Shown in pieces: positions 1 through 5,964 of a stretch of 26,797 nt of DNA. Origin of the DNA: Alistipes sp. (lineage in GTDB: Bacteria > Bacteroidota > Bacteroidia > Bacteroidales > Rikenellaceae); NCBI GenBank assembly GCA_019422485.1, contig JAHZDG010000002.1, positions 44,925 through 71,721 on the forward strand, written 5' to 3'. The position numbers were made by a program, and so were the translations under genes. How positions within the stretch are numbered: position 1 is the first letter of the stretch; each line of letters opens with the position of its first letter. The notes beneath the pieces were generated by a model, which saw only the letters and a list, made by a program, of their open reading frames with translations, was not told where the DNA came from and did not search any database.

Positions 1-963
1 CTGGAAACCATTGCCACCCCCCCCCTCCTGAGCATGGGCGACGAAGCCACCGCCACCCGACGCCTCAACCTGTCGCAGGCATTTAACCCCATCGGATCCC
101 TGCTCGGCATGTTCTGCGCCATGAACTTCATTCAGGCCCGTCTCAACCCCATGGATACCGCCGAACGCGCTCAACTCTCCGAAGCCGAATTCGAAGCAGT
201 TAAAGCCGCCGACCTCGACGTACTGATCACCCCCTATGTGATCGTCGGCTTGGTGATTTTGGCCCTGTTCTTCATCATCCTGTTTACACGCATGCCCAAA
301 AACGGCGACAAAGACCACTCTCTACACCTTGGGAAAGTCCTCAAACGCATTCTGGCTATCCCGCGTTATCGCGAAGGCGTGGTGGCCCAGTTCTTCTATG
401 TCGGAGCACAGATCATGTGCTGGACCTTCATCATCCAATACGGCACCCGCATCTTCACCGCTCAAGGCATGGACGAACAAGCCGCCGAAGTGCTCTCCCA
501 ACAATATAACATCGCCGCCATGGCCATTTTCTGTGTGAGCCGGTTTATCTGTACATTCCTGATGAAATACATCTCTGCCGGCCGTCTGCTGATGATTCTG
601 GCCGTCGCCGGATCGGCCCTGACCCTCGGCGTGATCGGATTCCAGGACATCACCGGACTCTATTGCCTGGTCGGCGTTTCGGCCTGCATGTCGCTGATGT
701 TCCCCACCATTTACGGTATTGCCCTCGAGGGTCTGGGCGATGATGCGAAATTCGGTGCCGCCGGATTGATCATGGCCATTCTCGGAGGTTCGGTTATGCC
801 GCCCCTGCAAGCCTACATTATCGACCAGGGGACTATTCTGGGTCTGCCCGCCGTGAATGTATCCTTCATATTGCCGCTGATCTGTTTTCTGGTCATTATC
901 GTGTACGGATACCGCAGCCACACGATTCACCAGAAAAAAGACCCCGCCGAAGCCACGGCTTAA
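1..963 (+). CDS. fucP: L-fucose:H+ symporter permease, 5' end outside window
   Basis: Major facilitator superfamily sugar-proton symporter of the FucP type, expected in the inner membrane to bring L-fucose (or a close relative) into the cell. The reading frame is open from base 1, so the start lies upstream and about 320 C-terminal codons are visible. The first visible residues, LETIATP, match the LETAANP motif of FucP, whose Glu takes part in proton coupling. They are followed by a RLNLSQAFNPIGS segment like the RLNLAQTFN segment of E. coli FucP. About seven or eight hydrophobic segments follow, ending in a short basic cytoplasmic tail. The missing N-terminal part would be roughly 110-130 residues. 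The mutarotase-like gene 12 bp downstream fits a sugar-uptake operon. The substrate is inferred from family resemblance; another deoxy-hexose is possible. Confidence 0.88.
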   Translation: METIATPPLLSMGDEATATRRLNLSQAFNPIGSLLGMFCAMNFIQARLNPMDTAERAQLSEAEFEAVKAADLDVLITPYVIVGLVILALFFIILFTRMPKNGDKDHSLHLGKVLKRILAIPRYREGVVAQFFYVGAQIMCWTFIIQYGTRIFTAQGMDEQAAEVLSQQYNIAAMAIFCVSRFICTFLMKYISAGRLLMILAVAGSALTLGVIGFQDITGLYCLVGVSACMSLMFPTIYGIALEGLGDDAKFGAAGLIMAILGGSVMPPLQAYIIDQGTILGLPAVNVSFILPLICFLVIIVYGYRSHTIHQKKDPAEATA

Positions 964-975
964 ACCCTGTGTCCC

Positions 976-1572
976 ATGACACGACTGTTTTTGATACGGA
1001 CCGTTTGCCTGCTGTCGCTGCTGATGGCGACGACCGCCTGCCAACGCCGTCAACATTCCTCAAGCGATCAAACATCTACAACGGAAAAAATTATGTGGAG
1101 AAAAGTATTCAATCAACGCCTGCCCCTGCTGGGCCATCGTAACTGGATTCTGGTTGTCGACCAGGCCTTTCCTTTGCAAAGCGCCCCCGGCATCGAGGTA
1201 ATTGACACCCAGCAGCCCCTCAAACCGGTATTGGGCGAATTGTTCCGGACGCTCGACTCGGCCGGACACATCAAACCGATCATCTATACCGACCTGGAGC
1301 TCAACTACCTGGACGAAACGATCTGCCCGGGCGTCGATGCAACACGAGCCGACATGAACGATGTACTGAAAGCCTATCCAATCCACACCTTCCTGCACGA
1401 AGAAGTGTTTGCCAAACTCGATCAGGCCTCGAAATTGTTCCATGTTCTCGTTCTGAAAACCACATCGCGCATTCCCTATTCTTCGGTCTTCATCGAGTTG
1501 GATTGCGGGTATTGGACTTCGGAAGCAGAACAGGCCCTACGCACCAAAATGAAAGCCGCAAACGCACAATAG
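976..1572 (+). CDS. RbsD/FucU-like sugar mutarotase domain protein, predicted lipoprotein
   Basis: 198 residues, starting 12 bp after the permease gene and probably co-transcribed with it. Residues 1-22 are hydrophobic and end in MATTAC, a weak lipobox with Cys22. The rest resembles RbsD/FucU, small enzymes that interconvert the anomers or ring forms of ribose and fucose. LLGHRNWILVVDQAFP (51-66) matches their GHGDEIxIxDAxFP block, and His54-Asp62 have the same eight-residue spacing as the catalytic His/Asp pair of RbsD. Near the C-terminus IPYSSVFIELDCG (166-178) matches the PYxNxILKxG block, with Tyr168 kept and Ser170 in place of the usual Asn. RbsD and FucU proper are about 140 residues and cytoplasmic, so the export signal is unusual. 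A cytoplasmic product from Met40 (MWRKVFNQ) is possible but would waste a good signal-like leader. Family assignment is by motif reading and moderately sure; activity is inferred. Confidence 0.62.
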   Translation: MTRLFLIRTVCLLSLLMATTACQRRQHSSSDQTSTTEKIMWRKVFNQRLPLLGHRNWILVVDQAFPLQSAPGIEVIDTQQPLKPVLGELFRTLDSAGHIKPIIYTDLELNYLDETICPGVDATRADMNDVLKAYPIHTFLHEEVFAKLDQASKLFHVLVLKTTSRIPYSSVFIELDCGYWTSEAEQALRTKMKAANAQ

Positions 1573-1628
1573 TTACCGAACCGTCGGGCGATGAATTAAC
1601 TCATCCGCCTCCTTCTTTTACCCATAAC

Positions 1629-1663
1629 AAAGGGCTCTTTCTGGAAGCAGAAAGAGCCCTTTT
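1629..1663 (+). terminator. Rho-independent terminator after the permease/mutarotase-like pair
   Basis: A perfect 15-bp stem (1629-1643 with 1648-1662) around a GAAG tetraloop is followed by a short T run. It lies 57 bp after the stop codon of the upstream gene. Read on the minus strand it ends in TTTGTT, so it may also stop transcripts of ddh, which converges on it. Confidence 0.9.
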
Positions 1664-1777
1664 ACTTATCTCATCCCGTCAGGCCTGTTTTCCTTGCAGA
1701 TTCCTCGTCGACCGTACACCTCCGACCAACGAGCCGAACCTTCTCGGGAAAATTCCCGGCCCGACCAGCGGTTTTGC

Positions 1778-2677
1778 TTAGACCAAGCGACGGATCAACT
1801 CTTCGCGGTCACCATACAGATAATCGATCGGAGCGATTTCAATCATGGTGTAGGCTCCCGGCCGTTGCAACATGGCCGCCCGAGCCGACGAAACCAGAAT
1901 CTGAGCCGTCAAGGCCGGATTATTGATCTTCATATTGAATTCGAAGAGCTGGTTCTGGGTTTTGCCCGAAACCCCTTTACGCGTCAGATTGACCCCATGG
2001 CCCATATCCAACAGATCCTGCACACAAGGCACCTGCTGCACATGCGTTTCGTCATGCACAAAATAATCATCGGTCTTGATCGCCTGAGCCACCTGTTCAA
2101 ACGAAGCACCCGGTTCCAGTTCCACATAAACCATCCGGCGATGAATGCCTGTTCCGGTCGGAATCGTCATCGACAAGGCCGCTTTCACCCCCGGAACCGC
2201 TTTAACCGCTACCGTATGCCCCATACTCATTCCCGGACCGAAGTTGGTATAGGTGATCCCTTTCGGCGCGCAGGCCTCCAACAAAGCCCGTACCACCGAG
2301 TCACTCCCCGGATCCCAGCCGGCCGACATAATAGCCACCGTTCCGTGTTCCTTGGCGATCGCATCCAAGTGACCCCGCACCTTCGCAATATCCGTATGGA
2401 TATCGAAACTGTCTACGGTATTAATTCCCTGAGAAAGCATCGTCTTGGCATAAGCTTCGGCGCTCCGGGACGGAGTACACAAAATAGCCACATCGACCTG
2501 ACCCAATTTATCAATCGAATCCACCACCCGATAAGACGACAGTTCGGCAGGTACCTGACTGGCATCACGCCGCACCACACCGGCTATTTCAAAATCCGGA
2601 GCTACTTCCAGAGCTTCCAACACATATTTCCCGATATTCCCATAGCCGACTACGGCGGCTCTCGTTTTTGCCTTCAT
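1778..2677 (-). CDS. ddh: meso-diaminopimelate D-dehydrogenase
   Basis: NADPH-dependent cytoplasmic enzyme (EC 1.4.1.16) that reductively aminates tetrahydrodipicolinate to meso-diaminopimelate in one step, supplying lysine and the peptidoglycan cross-link residue. The 299-residue product opens with a Rossmann dinucleotide-binding motif (VVGYGNIGKYV, residues 8-18). It also contains the family blocks SAGWDPGSDSVVRALL and FGPGMSMGHTVAVKAVPGVKAALS, and the substrate-side IPTGTGIHRRMVYVELEPG segment. Length is slightly below the approximately 300-330 of known Ddh proteins. I chose the ATG at 2677: the frame stays open 46 codons further upstream, but that extension is not like Ddh and would cross the promoter at 2723-2753. 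Single-gene unit, convergent with the permease/mutarotase-like pair and divergent from the plug-domain gene. Confidence 0.95.
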   Translation of the reverse strand: MKAKTRAAVVGYGNIGKYVLEALEVAPDFEIAGVVRRDASQVPAELSSYRVVDSIDKLGQVDVAILCTPSRSAEAYAKTMLSQGINTVDSFDIHTDIAKVRGHLDAIAKEHGTVAIMSAGWDPGSDSVVRALLEACAPKGITYTNFGPGMSMGHTVAVKAVPGVKAALSMTIPTGTGIHRRMVYVELEPGASFEQVAQAIKTDDYFVHDETHVQQVPCVQDLLDMGHGVNLTRKGVSGKTQNQLFEFNMKINNPALTAQILVSSARAAMLQRPGAYTMIEIAPIDYLYGDREELIRRLV

Positions 2678-2700
2678 ACAACTAATTGTTAAAATTACAG

Positions 2701-2708
2701 TACGTTTG
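2701..2708 (+). promoter_or_regulatory. Possible -7 element for the plug-domain gene
   Basis: TACGTTTG fits TAnnTTTG, but no TTTG or TTG stands 19-21 bp upstream (the nearest TTG leaves 12 bp). If real, it would lie back to back with the ddh promoter and give a leader of about 115 nt. Confidence 0.28.
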
Positions 2709-2722
2709 TCTATTTCCTGACA

Positions 2723-2753
2723 CAAAGGTACCCCATCCCCCCAAACAATCCAA
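2723..2753 (-). promoter_or_regulatory. Bacteroidales-type promoter for ddh
   Basis: Read on the minus strand, TACCTTTG (2730-2723) fits the -7 consensus TAnnTTTG. A TTG (2753-2751) lies 20 bp upstream in the -33 position. Transcription would start near 2716, giving a leader of about 40 nt to the ATG at 2677, which supports the chosen start. Confidence 0.6.
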
Positions 2754-2828
2754 CAAAAAAATAGCAGGAATATCATTTTTTTCACTAATTTTATTACGAA
2801 TGCCTCTCTCACCAAAATTTCTCAGCCC

Positions 2829-3500
2829 ATGAAAAAACACCTGGCCGTTCTCCTAACCCTTATTTTGTACGCCGGAGCCCTCTCCGCACAGAAACCCGTC
2901 TCCCTAAACGTCACGAACACCAAAGGCAAATCACTGGGACCCAAAGCCTTTGTCTTTTTAGCCAGCAACGCCGCCGGACAACCCCTCGACCGCAAAGAAC
3001 CCATCACCCTGCGACCGACTCCACATGACACGATTTTCATTCTGTCCGGCAATTATTTGGGGAAAGTTCCGGTCGACTCCACCTTCAACGCCAGCGAGCT
3101 GAACGTAGTCTTCAACAAAGGGCTTCTGAGCAACGCCTCCACCGGCGAACAATACCCGGTAGAAAAATTGCCGCCTTTCGACCCCAACAACATCGCCGCT
3201 TCACGCGACATCAGTGTATACAACGATTTGGAAAACCTTATTCGGGGCAAATTTCCCAATCTGCTCGTTCGAGTCAATAACCGCGACAACACTAAATACC
3301 TGGTTCTGACCAGTGACCAAACCACCCCCATGCTCATTCTGGTGGATGGAATATCAATGGCCAGTTTCACTCATGCCAATCAAGTTGTCGACGTCCGACA
3401 AGTAAAAAGCATTACCGTTAAACGTGCTGATCCGTTGTACGGCTTTCGCGGAACGGGCGGAATTGTAGAAATCACATTAGTAAAAGGCGGGGAGATATAA
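2829..3500 (+). CDS. Secreted protein with a stand-alone TonB-receptor plug domain
   Basis: 223 residues. A Sec signal peptide (MKKHLAVLLTLILYAGALSAQ, cleavage probably after Ala20) is followed by a 110-residue region of unknown type. The C-terminal part (about 130-223) reads as the plug domain of SusC-like TonB-dependent receptors: a LENLIRGKFPNLLVRV segment, then PMLILVDGI, then VVDVRQVKSITVKRADPLYGFRGTGGIVEITLVKG. In full receptors this domain is followed by a 22-stranded barrel of about 600-800 residues; here the protein stops at the end of the plug and a terminator follows. The frame is intact, with its own signal peptide, so it does not look like a broken receptor. Probably periplasmic or outer-membrane associated. 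No SusD partner or TonB gene lies nearby. Domain call is by motif reading; role unknown. Confidence 0.72.
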   Translation: MKKHLAVLLTLILYAGALSAQKPVSLNVTNTKGKSLGPKAFVFLASNAAGQPLDRKEPITLRPTPHDTIFILSGNYLGKVPVDSTFNASELNVVFNKGLLSNASTGEQYPVEKLPPFDPNNIAASRDISVYNDLENLIRGKFPNLLVRVNNRDNTKYLVLTSDQTTPMLILVDGISMASFTHANQVVDVRQVKSITVKRADPLYGFRGTGGIVEITLVKGGEI

Positions 3501-3521
3501 AGCCCTCGAGCATTTTCTTTC

Positions 3522-3550
3522 AAAGGAGGCTCTTATCAGCCTCCTTTTTC
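3522..3550 (+). terminator. Rho-independent terminator after the plug-domain gene
   Basis: A 10-bp stem (3522-3531 with 3538-3547) with a 6-nt loop and a run of five T (3545-3549) begins 21 bp after the stop codon. Confidence 0.88.
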
Positions 3551-3822
3551 ATTTTTCCGGTCCTAAATCTACCGCTCCTAAACCCCAATCGAGACCCTTC
3601 GCTTAAATTCTCTCCTTTTTCAATCCTGACCTCTCTTTTTTCTCAGAACAAGCCCAATTTATACAAAAAAACTTCCAACAGCACCCAAATCAACACTTAA
3701 CAATATAATAATCAAGCAAATAAAGGCATTAAATCACATTGTAAACCCAAGCACACAATCTTTCCAAGCGAACCATTTCTCGAAAAAAGAGCAAAAAAAA
3801 TTCAAAAAAAGAGCAAAATTAT
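3551..3822. other. Gene-free A/C-rich spacer upstream of the tRNA promoter
   Basis: No plausible open frame or RNA fold was found. The plus strand is rich in A and C and poor in G. Its right end carries the A-tract repeat listed separately. Confidence 0.7.
3783..3818 (+). repeat. Two 14-bp A-tract repeats, 22 bp apart, upstream of the tRNA promoter
   Basis: AAAAAAGAGCAAAA occurs at 3783-3796 and again at 3805-3818. The 22-bp spacing is close to two helical turns. The second copy ends 4 bp before the -33 box. Phased A-tracts in this position can act as an upstream activating or bent-DNA element; that role is inferred. Confidence 0.6.
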
Positions 3823-3853
3823 TTTGGAGGAATCAAAAAACCACTTATCTTTG
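3823..3853 (+). promoter_or_regulatory. Promoter of tRNA-Lys
   Basis: TTTG (3823-3826) and TATCTTTG (3846-3853) are separated by 19 bp, matching the Bacteroidetes sigma factor consensus at both boxes. The tRNA begins 16 bp after the -7 box, leaving a short 5' leader. Confidence 0.88.
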
Positions 3854-3869
3854 CACCACCAAAAACGGA

Positions 3870-3942
3870 GATTCGTTAGCTCAGCTGGTAGAGCACAACA
3901 CTTTTAATGTTGGGGTCCTGGGTTCGAGCCCCAGACGGATCA
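3870..3942 (+). tRNA. tRNA-Lys (anticodon TTT)
   Basis: A complete 73-nt cloverleaf. The acceptor stem GATTCGT pairs with ACGGATC (one T-G wobble), with a GCTC/GAGC D stem. The anticodon stem CAACA/TGTTG closes the loop CTTTTAA, with anticodon TTT at 3903-3905. The T arm is CTGGG-TTCGAGC-CCCAG and the discriminator base is A3942. No CCA is encoded, as is usual for many Bacteroidetes tRNAs. It is a single-gene unit with its own promoter and terminator. No repeat of the tRNA 3' end was seen elsewhere in the window, so there is no sign of an element integrated here. Confidence 0.98.
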
Positions 3943-3945
3943 CAG

Positions 3946-3983
3946 AAAAAACCTGATAATCAATTGTGATTATCAGGTTTTTT
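3946..3983 (+). terminator. Terminator of the tRNA-Lys unit
   Basis: An 11-bp stem (3952-3962 with 3967-3977) with an ATTG loop is flanked by an A run on the left and six T on the right. It begins only 3 bp after the tRNA. The symmetric A/T flanks let it work in both directions, so it may also end the minus-strand gene at 4064-4633. Confidence 0.92.
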
Positions 3984-4063
3984 CTTTTTACCTACAAAGG
4001 AGTCTGTCAACTCTCAGGATCGAACGTCTAAGTTTTCACAAACTCCACCATCTTCCCTTCAAC

Positions 4064-4633
4064 TTACTTCAAAGTTTCCAACAGTCCATCGGCCAAATAA
4101 CGATAGACACTGATAGCGCGAGCCCGGAACAGCGGTCCCAACAACCCTTTCACCTTTTCAAACTTAAACTCACACAGCACATTCCCCGTTTCCTGTTCGA
4201 TCAGCTGCATCGTACCATTAATCAAAGCCCCTCCAGCCTTTCGACCCGTTCCCCAGGCCATTCCGCCGGCATTGCCCACATTCATCGAGCTTACATAAAC
4301 TTTCAAGACATATTTCGCATTCTCATCCGTACCCGATAATGTCATTTTTATTTCACTCGGACGCTTCTCATTGAAATAGGTAATAAAACTCTCATGTCCA
4401 CGATCCACATCTTCCTTAAACTTCGTATACTCTTCTTCACTTTTATTTCCATAATACACATCCGCGGTCTGATTCTTCCCATCAATCAGCGTCGTATGGT
4501 CATCGATCACCACATACGCCACTTCCTCCTGCATAAATACAGCCGGATCACCTTGAACCATTGTAACAGGTTTGGCAGCCTGCACCACAAGAACACCCAT
4601 CAACAAACACAGGGTCATGATAACTTTTTTCAT
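4064..4633 (-). CDS. Secreted protein of unknown function, possibly DUF4410-like
   Basis: 189 residues with a clear Sec signal peptide (MKKVIMTLCLLMGVLVVQA). The mature part has an N-terminal stretch with DPAVFMQEEVAYVVIDDHTTLIDG, a central polar region, then YVLKVYVSSMNVGNAGG followed by a Gly/Ala-rich piece (AGGALINGTMQLIEQETGNVLCEFKF). It ends with a helix-like ISVYRYLADGLLETLK. The order 'Gly-rich turn, strand of the type MQLIEQETGNVLCEF, final helix with ADGL' recalls DUF4410-type proteins, but I cannot confirm this. The start is the ATG of MKKV; the internal Met6 would damage the signal peptide. It is a monocistronic unit, facing the tRNA and followed only by the tRNA terminator. No convincing TAnnTTTG box was found upstream. 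Probably periplasmic; function unknown. Confidence 0.78.
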   Translation of the reverse strand: MKKVIMTLCLLMGVLVVQAAKPVTMVQGDPAVFMQEEVAYVVIDDHTTLIDGKNQTADVYYGNKSEEEYTKFKEDVDRGHESFITYFNEKRPSEIKMTLSGTDENAKYVLKVYVSSMNVGNAGGMAWGTGRKAGGALINGTMQLIEQETGNVLCEFKFEKVKGLLGPLFRARAISVYRYLADGLLETLK

Positions 4634-5207
4634 ATCACATATAGTTTTAAAGGTTAAACTTCTCTCTATTCACAGTCACAAAACCCTAACACTCCCTCCC
4701 CCAAGGAGATTTTTTTTTGAATACCTAAGGCGACACTACCCTCTTTCCTCTAATTGGGTTTCCAGTACATCAATTAAAAGGCCACCAAATCAACCAAAGC
4801 TATATTTCCCCACTTAAAACACCCTATATCAAAAATATAATAAAAAACAGAAAGCCCCAAATGGCAATTACCACAACCCACCTTTTCTAAAAGCATAAAA
4901 TCCACTTCACAAAATAAATTTCAATAAAATATTCATTCACAATGCCAATAATTCGAGCATTCTCTTCTATATCACCACTTACATAGTGCTTTTTATTCCC
5001 TCAAAAAATCATTCGACATAATAATAAATTAACCAACACTCTTCAAGTACACATTCAAAAGCTGACAAACATTCAAAGCAACAACACCTAAAACGAAACA
5101 ATTCCGATTCACACAAAAAAAATACAACAAAAAATAAGAAATAAATTAGTTTTTCCAGAAATTAAATTCTATTTTTATACCAGCAACAGCCTTTATGAGA
5201 GGCTGCA
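4634..5207. other. 570-bp AT-rich, G-poor gene-free region
   Basis: No open frame with protein-like composition, no tRNA and no strong hairpin was found. The plus strand is strikingly poor in G: 4801-4860 has 15 C and 2 G, and 4921-4980 has 15 C and 3 G. It must contain the promoter of the minus-strand gene ending at 4064, which I could not identify. Confidence 0.7.
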
Positions 5208-5238
5208 TTTTCATTCTTTCAAAGATTATGTATCTTTG
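5208..5238 (+). promoter_or_regulatory. Promoter of the structured RNA
   Basis: TATCTTTG (5231-5238) matches the -7 consensus exactly and is the same octamer used by the tRNA and marR promoters. TTTTC at 5208-5212, 18 bp upstream, is an imperfect -33 box. The predicted start is near 5244. Confidence 0.65.
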
Positions 5239-5243
5239 TTGCC

Positions 5244-5456
5244 GTTACGACTACGGGTAACAGACATATTTGAACACAAAGGAAGTGTTTCGCTTTATTC
5301 TCAGAGATAAAATCTGGTAAATTTTAGCAGGAGAATAGGCTGACCTCTCTCACGTCATATCCTTTTATGGCGTGGGCTGTTGCTTATTTTACTGCGCAGG
5401 TTTACCAGAGCCTTTCTCTTAAAATAAGTGAACAGTCCCACGCTTTCTTTTTATTG
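5244..5456 (+). ncRNA. Structured non-coding RNA or leader RNA with a kissing-loop interaction
   Basis: About 210 nt between a TAnnTTTG promoter and a terminator, with no credible ORF. Visible pairings are as follows. H1: GTTAC 5244-5248 with GTAAC 5257-5261. H2: AACAC 5273-5277 with GTGTT 5285-5289. H3: TATTCTC 5296-5302 with GAGAATA 5331-5337, capped by TAAAAT 5308-5313 with ATTTTA 5321-5326 and loop CTGGTAA. H4: CACG.CATA 5351-5359 with TATG.CGTG 5366-5374. H5: GCGTGGG, CTGTT and CTTATTTTA (5370-5391) with TAAAATAAG, AACAG and CCCACGC (5420-5443). The H3 loop (5314-5320) is perfectly complementary to TTACCAG in the H5 apical loop (5402-5408), so the two hairpins can kiss. H4 and the base of H5 share bases 5370-5374 and are mutually exclusive. 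It could be the Bacteroidales 6S RNA or the Rfam Bacteroidales-1 family, both near this size, or a 5' leader. I cannot tell which from sequence alone. Confidence 0.66.
5370..5455 (+). terminator. Long terminator hairpin at the 3' end of the structured RNA
   Basis: This is stem H5: 21 base pairs in three blocks (7, 5 and 9 bp) with a T bulge at 5436, followed directly by TTTCTTTTT. The 28-nt apical part holds the TTACCAG sequence that can pair with the H3 loop. Confidence 0.75.
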
Positions 5457-5468
5457 CAAACTTTCTGA

Positions 5469-5864
5469 TTAGGGGCTGACAGAAGACAACTCTCTTTTGT
5501 CGTGAAAATACTTATATCCCACCTGCCAGGTTGCGGTATAAGCAAAACAGAAAGCGCTTATACCCTCAGCAACTGCCCTAGTGTTCACTTTGTCTATATT
5601 CCTCAATTTCCTCTTTGCGAGTCTGTCTCGCCTGACATACACTGGCTTTTTCGAACGACAATTCAGCCTCATCGAATTAACTGCATCAAAAAGCCTTACC
5701 TGAAAACGACTACCCATACAATTGTCTGTAGCCGACAATTGCTCCGCAAAACGGCTACCCGAGGCAACTACCCAAGTCTCTCGAAAACGATCAGACAGGT
5801 CAAAGCTCTCAAACGGCACACCCTCAAAGCCATACCTGCCGTTCATTGCTAACAGCAAGATCAA
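5469..5864 (-). CDS. Uncertain 131-codon ORF in the inverted-repeat-rich segment
   Basis: An open frame on the minus strand; its first ATG-like start is near 5864, and MNGRYGFEGVPFESF begins at codon 7. The predicted protein is polar, with a fair mix of charged and aromatic residues, no signal peptide and no domain I recognise. It contains two short GSRF repeats. Points against a gene: the same stretch is also open on the plus strand (5502-5852) and contains several strong hairpins. There is no TAnnTTTG promoter, and the ORF runs up to the structured RNA, whose terminator it faces. The region may be a conserved non-coding or repeated element with a chance ORF. Listed only because nothing else explains it. 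Confidence 0.2.
   Translation of the reverse strand: MILLLAMNGRYGFEGVPFESFDLSDRFRETWVVASGSRFAEQLSATDNCMGSRFQVRLFDAVNSMRLNCRSKKPVYVRRDRLAKRKLRNIDKVNTRAVAEGISAFCFAYTATWQVGYKYFHDKRELSSVSP
5527..5575. repeat. Strong hairpin in the untranslated segment
   Basis: GGTATAAGC (5535-5543) and GCTTATACC (5556-5564) form a perfect 9-bp stem with a 12-nt loop. It is extended outward by TTGC 5531-5534 with GCAA 5569-5572 and CAG 5527-5529 with CTG 5573-5575. It lies about 70 nt after the structured RNA terminator and has no T tail, so it is not a terminator. Confidence 0.7.
5704..5760. repeat. Inverted repeat inside a pair of direct repeats
   Basis: CAATTGTC (5719-5726) and GACAATTG (5734-5741) are perfect 8-bp arms around a 7-bp spacer. 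They sit between two near-identical 13-mers, AAAACGACTACCC (5704-5716) and AAAACGGCTACCC (5748-5760), which differ at one base. It could be an operator, an RNA hairpin or part of a repeated element; the function is not known. Confidence 0.6.
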
Positions 5865-5964
5865 CTGTTCTTTTCACCTCGATCCGACTTCTACTGCTCA
5901 AATAGACCTTATAAATCAAAAATCCACATCACTCAAAATTACCTTATTGGTGTATTTGAAGAAT

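Noticed and set aside
1745..1758. Short CGGGA/TCCCG palindrome after ddh as its terminator
   Set aside because: Only a 5-bp stem and no T tail on the minus strand; the hairpin at 1629-1662 is a better candidate.
1694..2692. A 332-codon plus-strand frame opposite ddh
   Set aside because: Arg/His-rich shadow of a clearly recognisable ddh gene.
2678..2815. N-terminal extension of ddh by 46 codons
   Set aside because: Hydrophobic and unlike Ddh; it would cross the ddh promoter, and the internal ATG starts the Rossmann motif at the usual distance.
3870..3942. tRNA-Lys as the attachment site of an integrated element
   Set aside because: No integrase gene and no repeat of the tRNA 3' end elsewhere in the window.
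5722..5964. TTG-started 81-codon extension of the DUF3575 gene
   Set aside because: Not protein-like, and it would bury the signal peptide that begins at the ATG at 5965.
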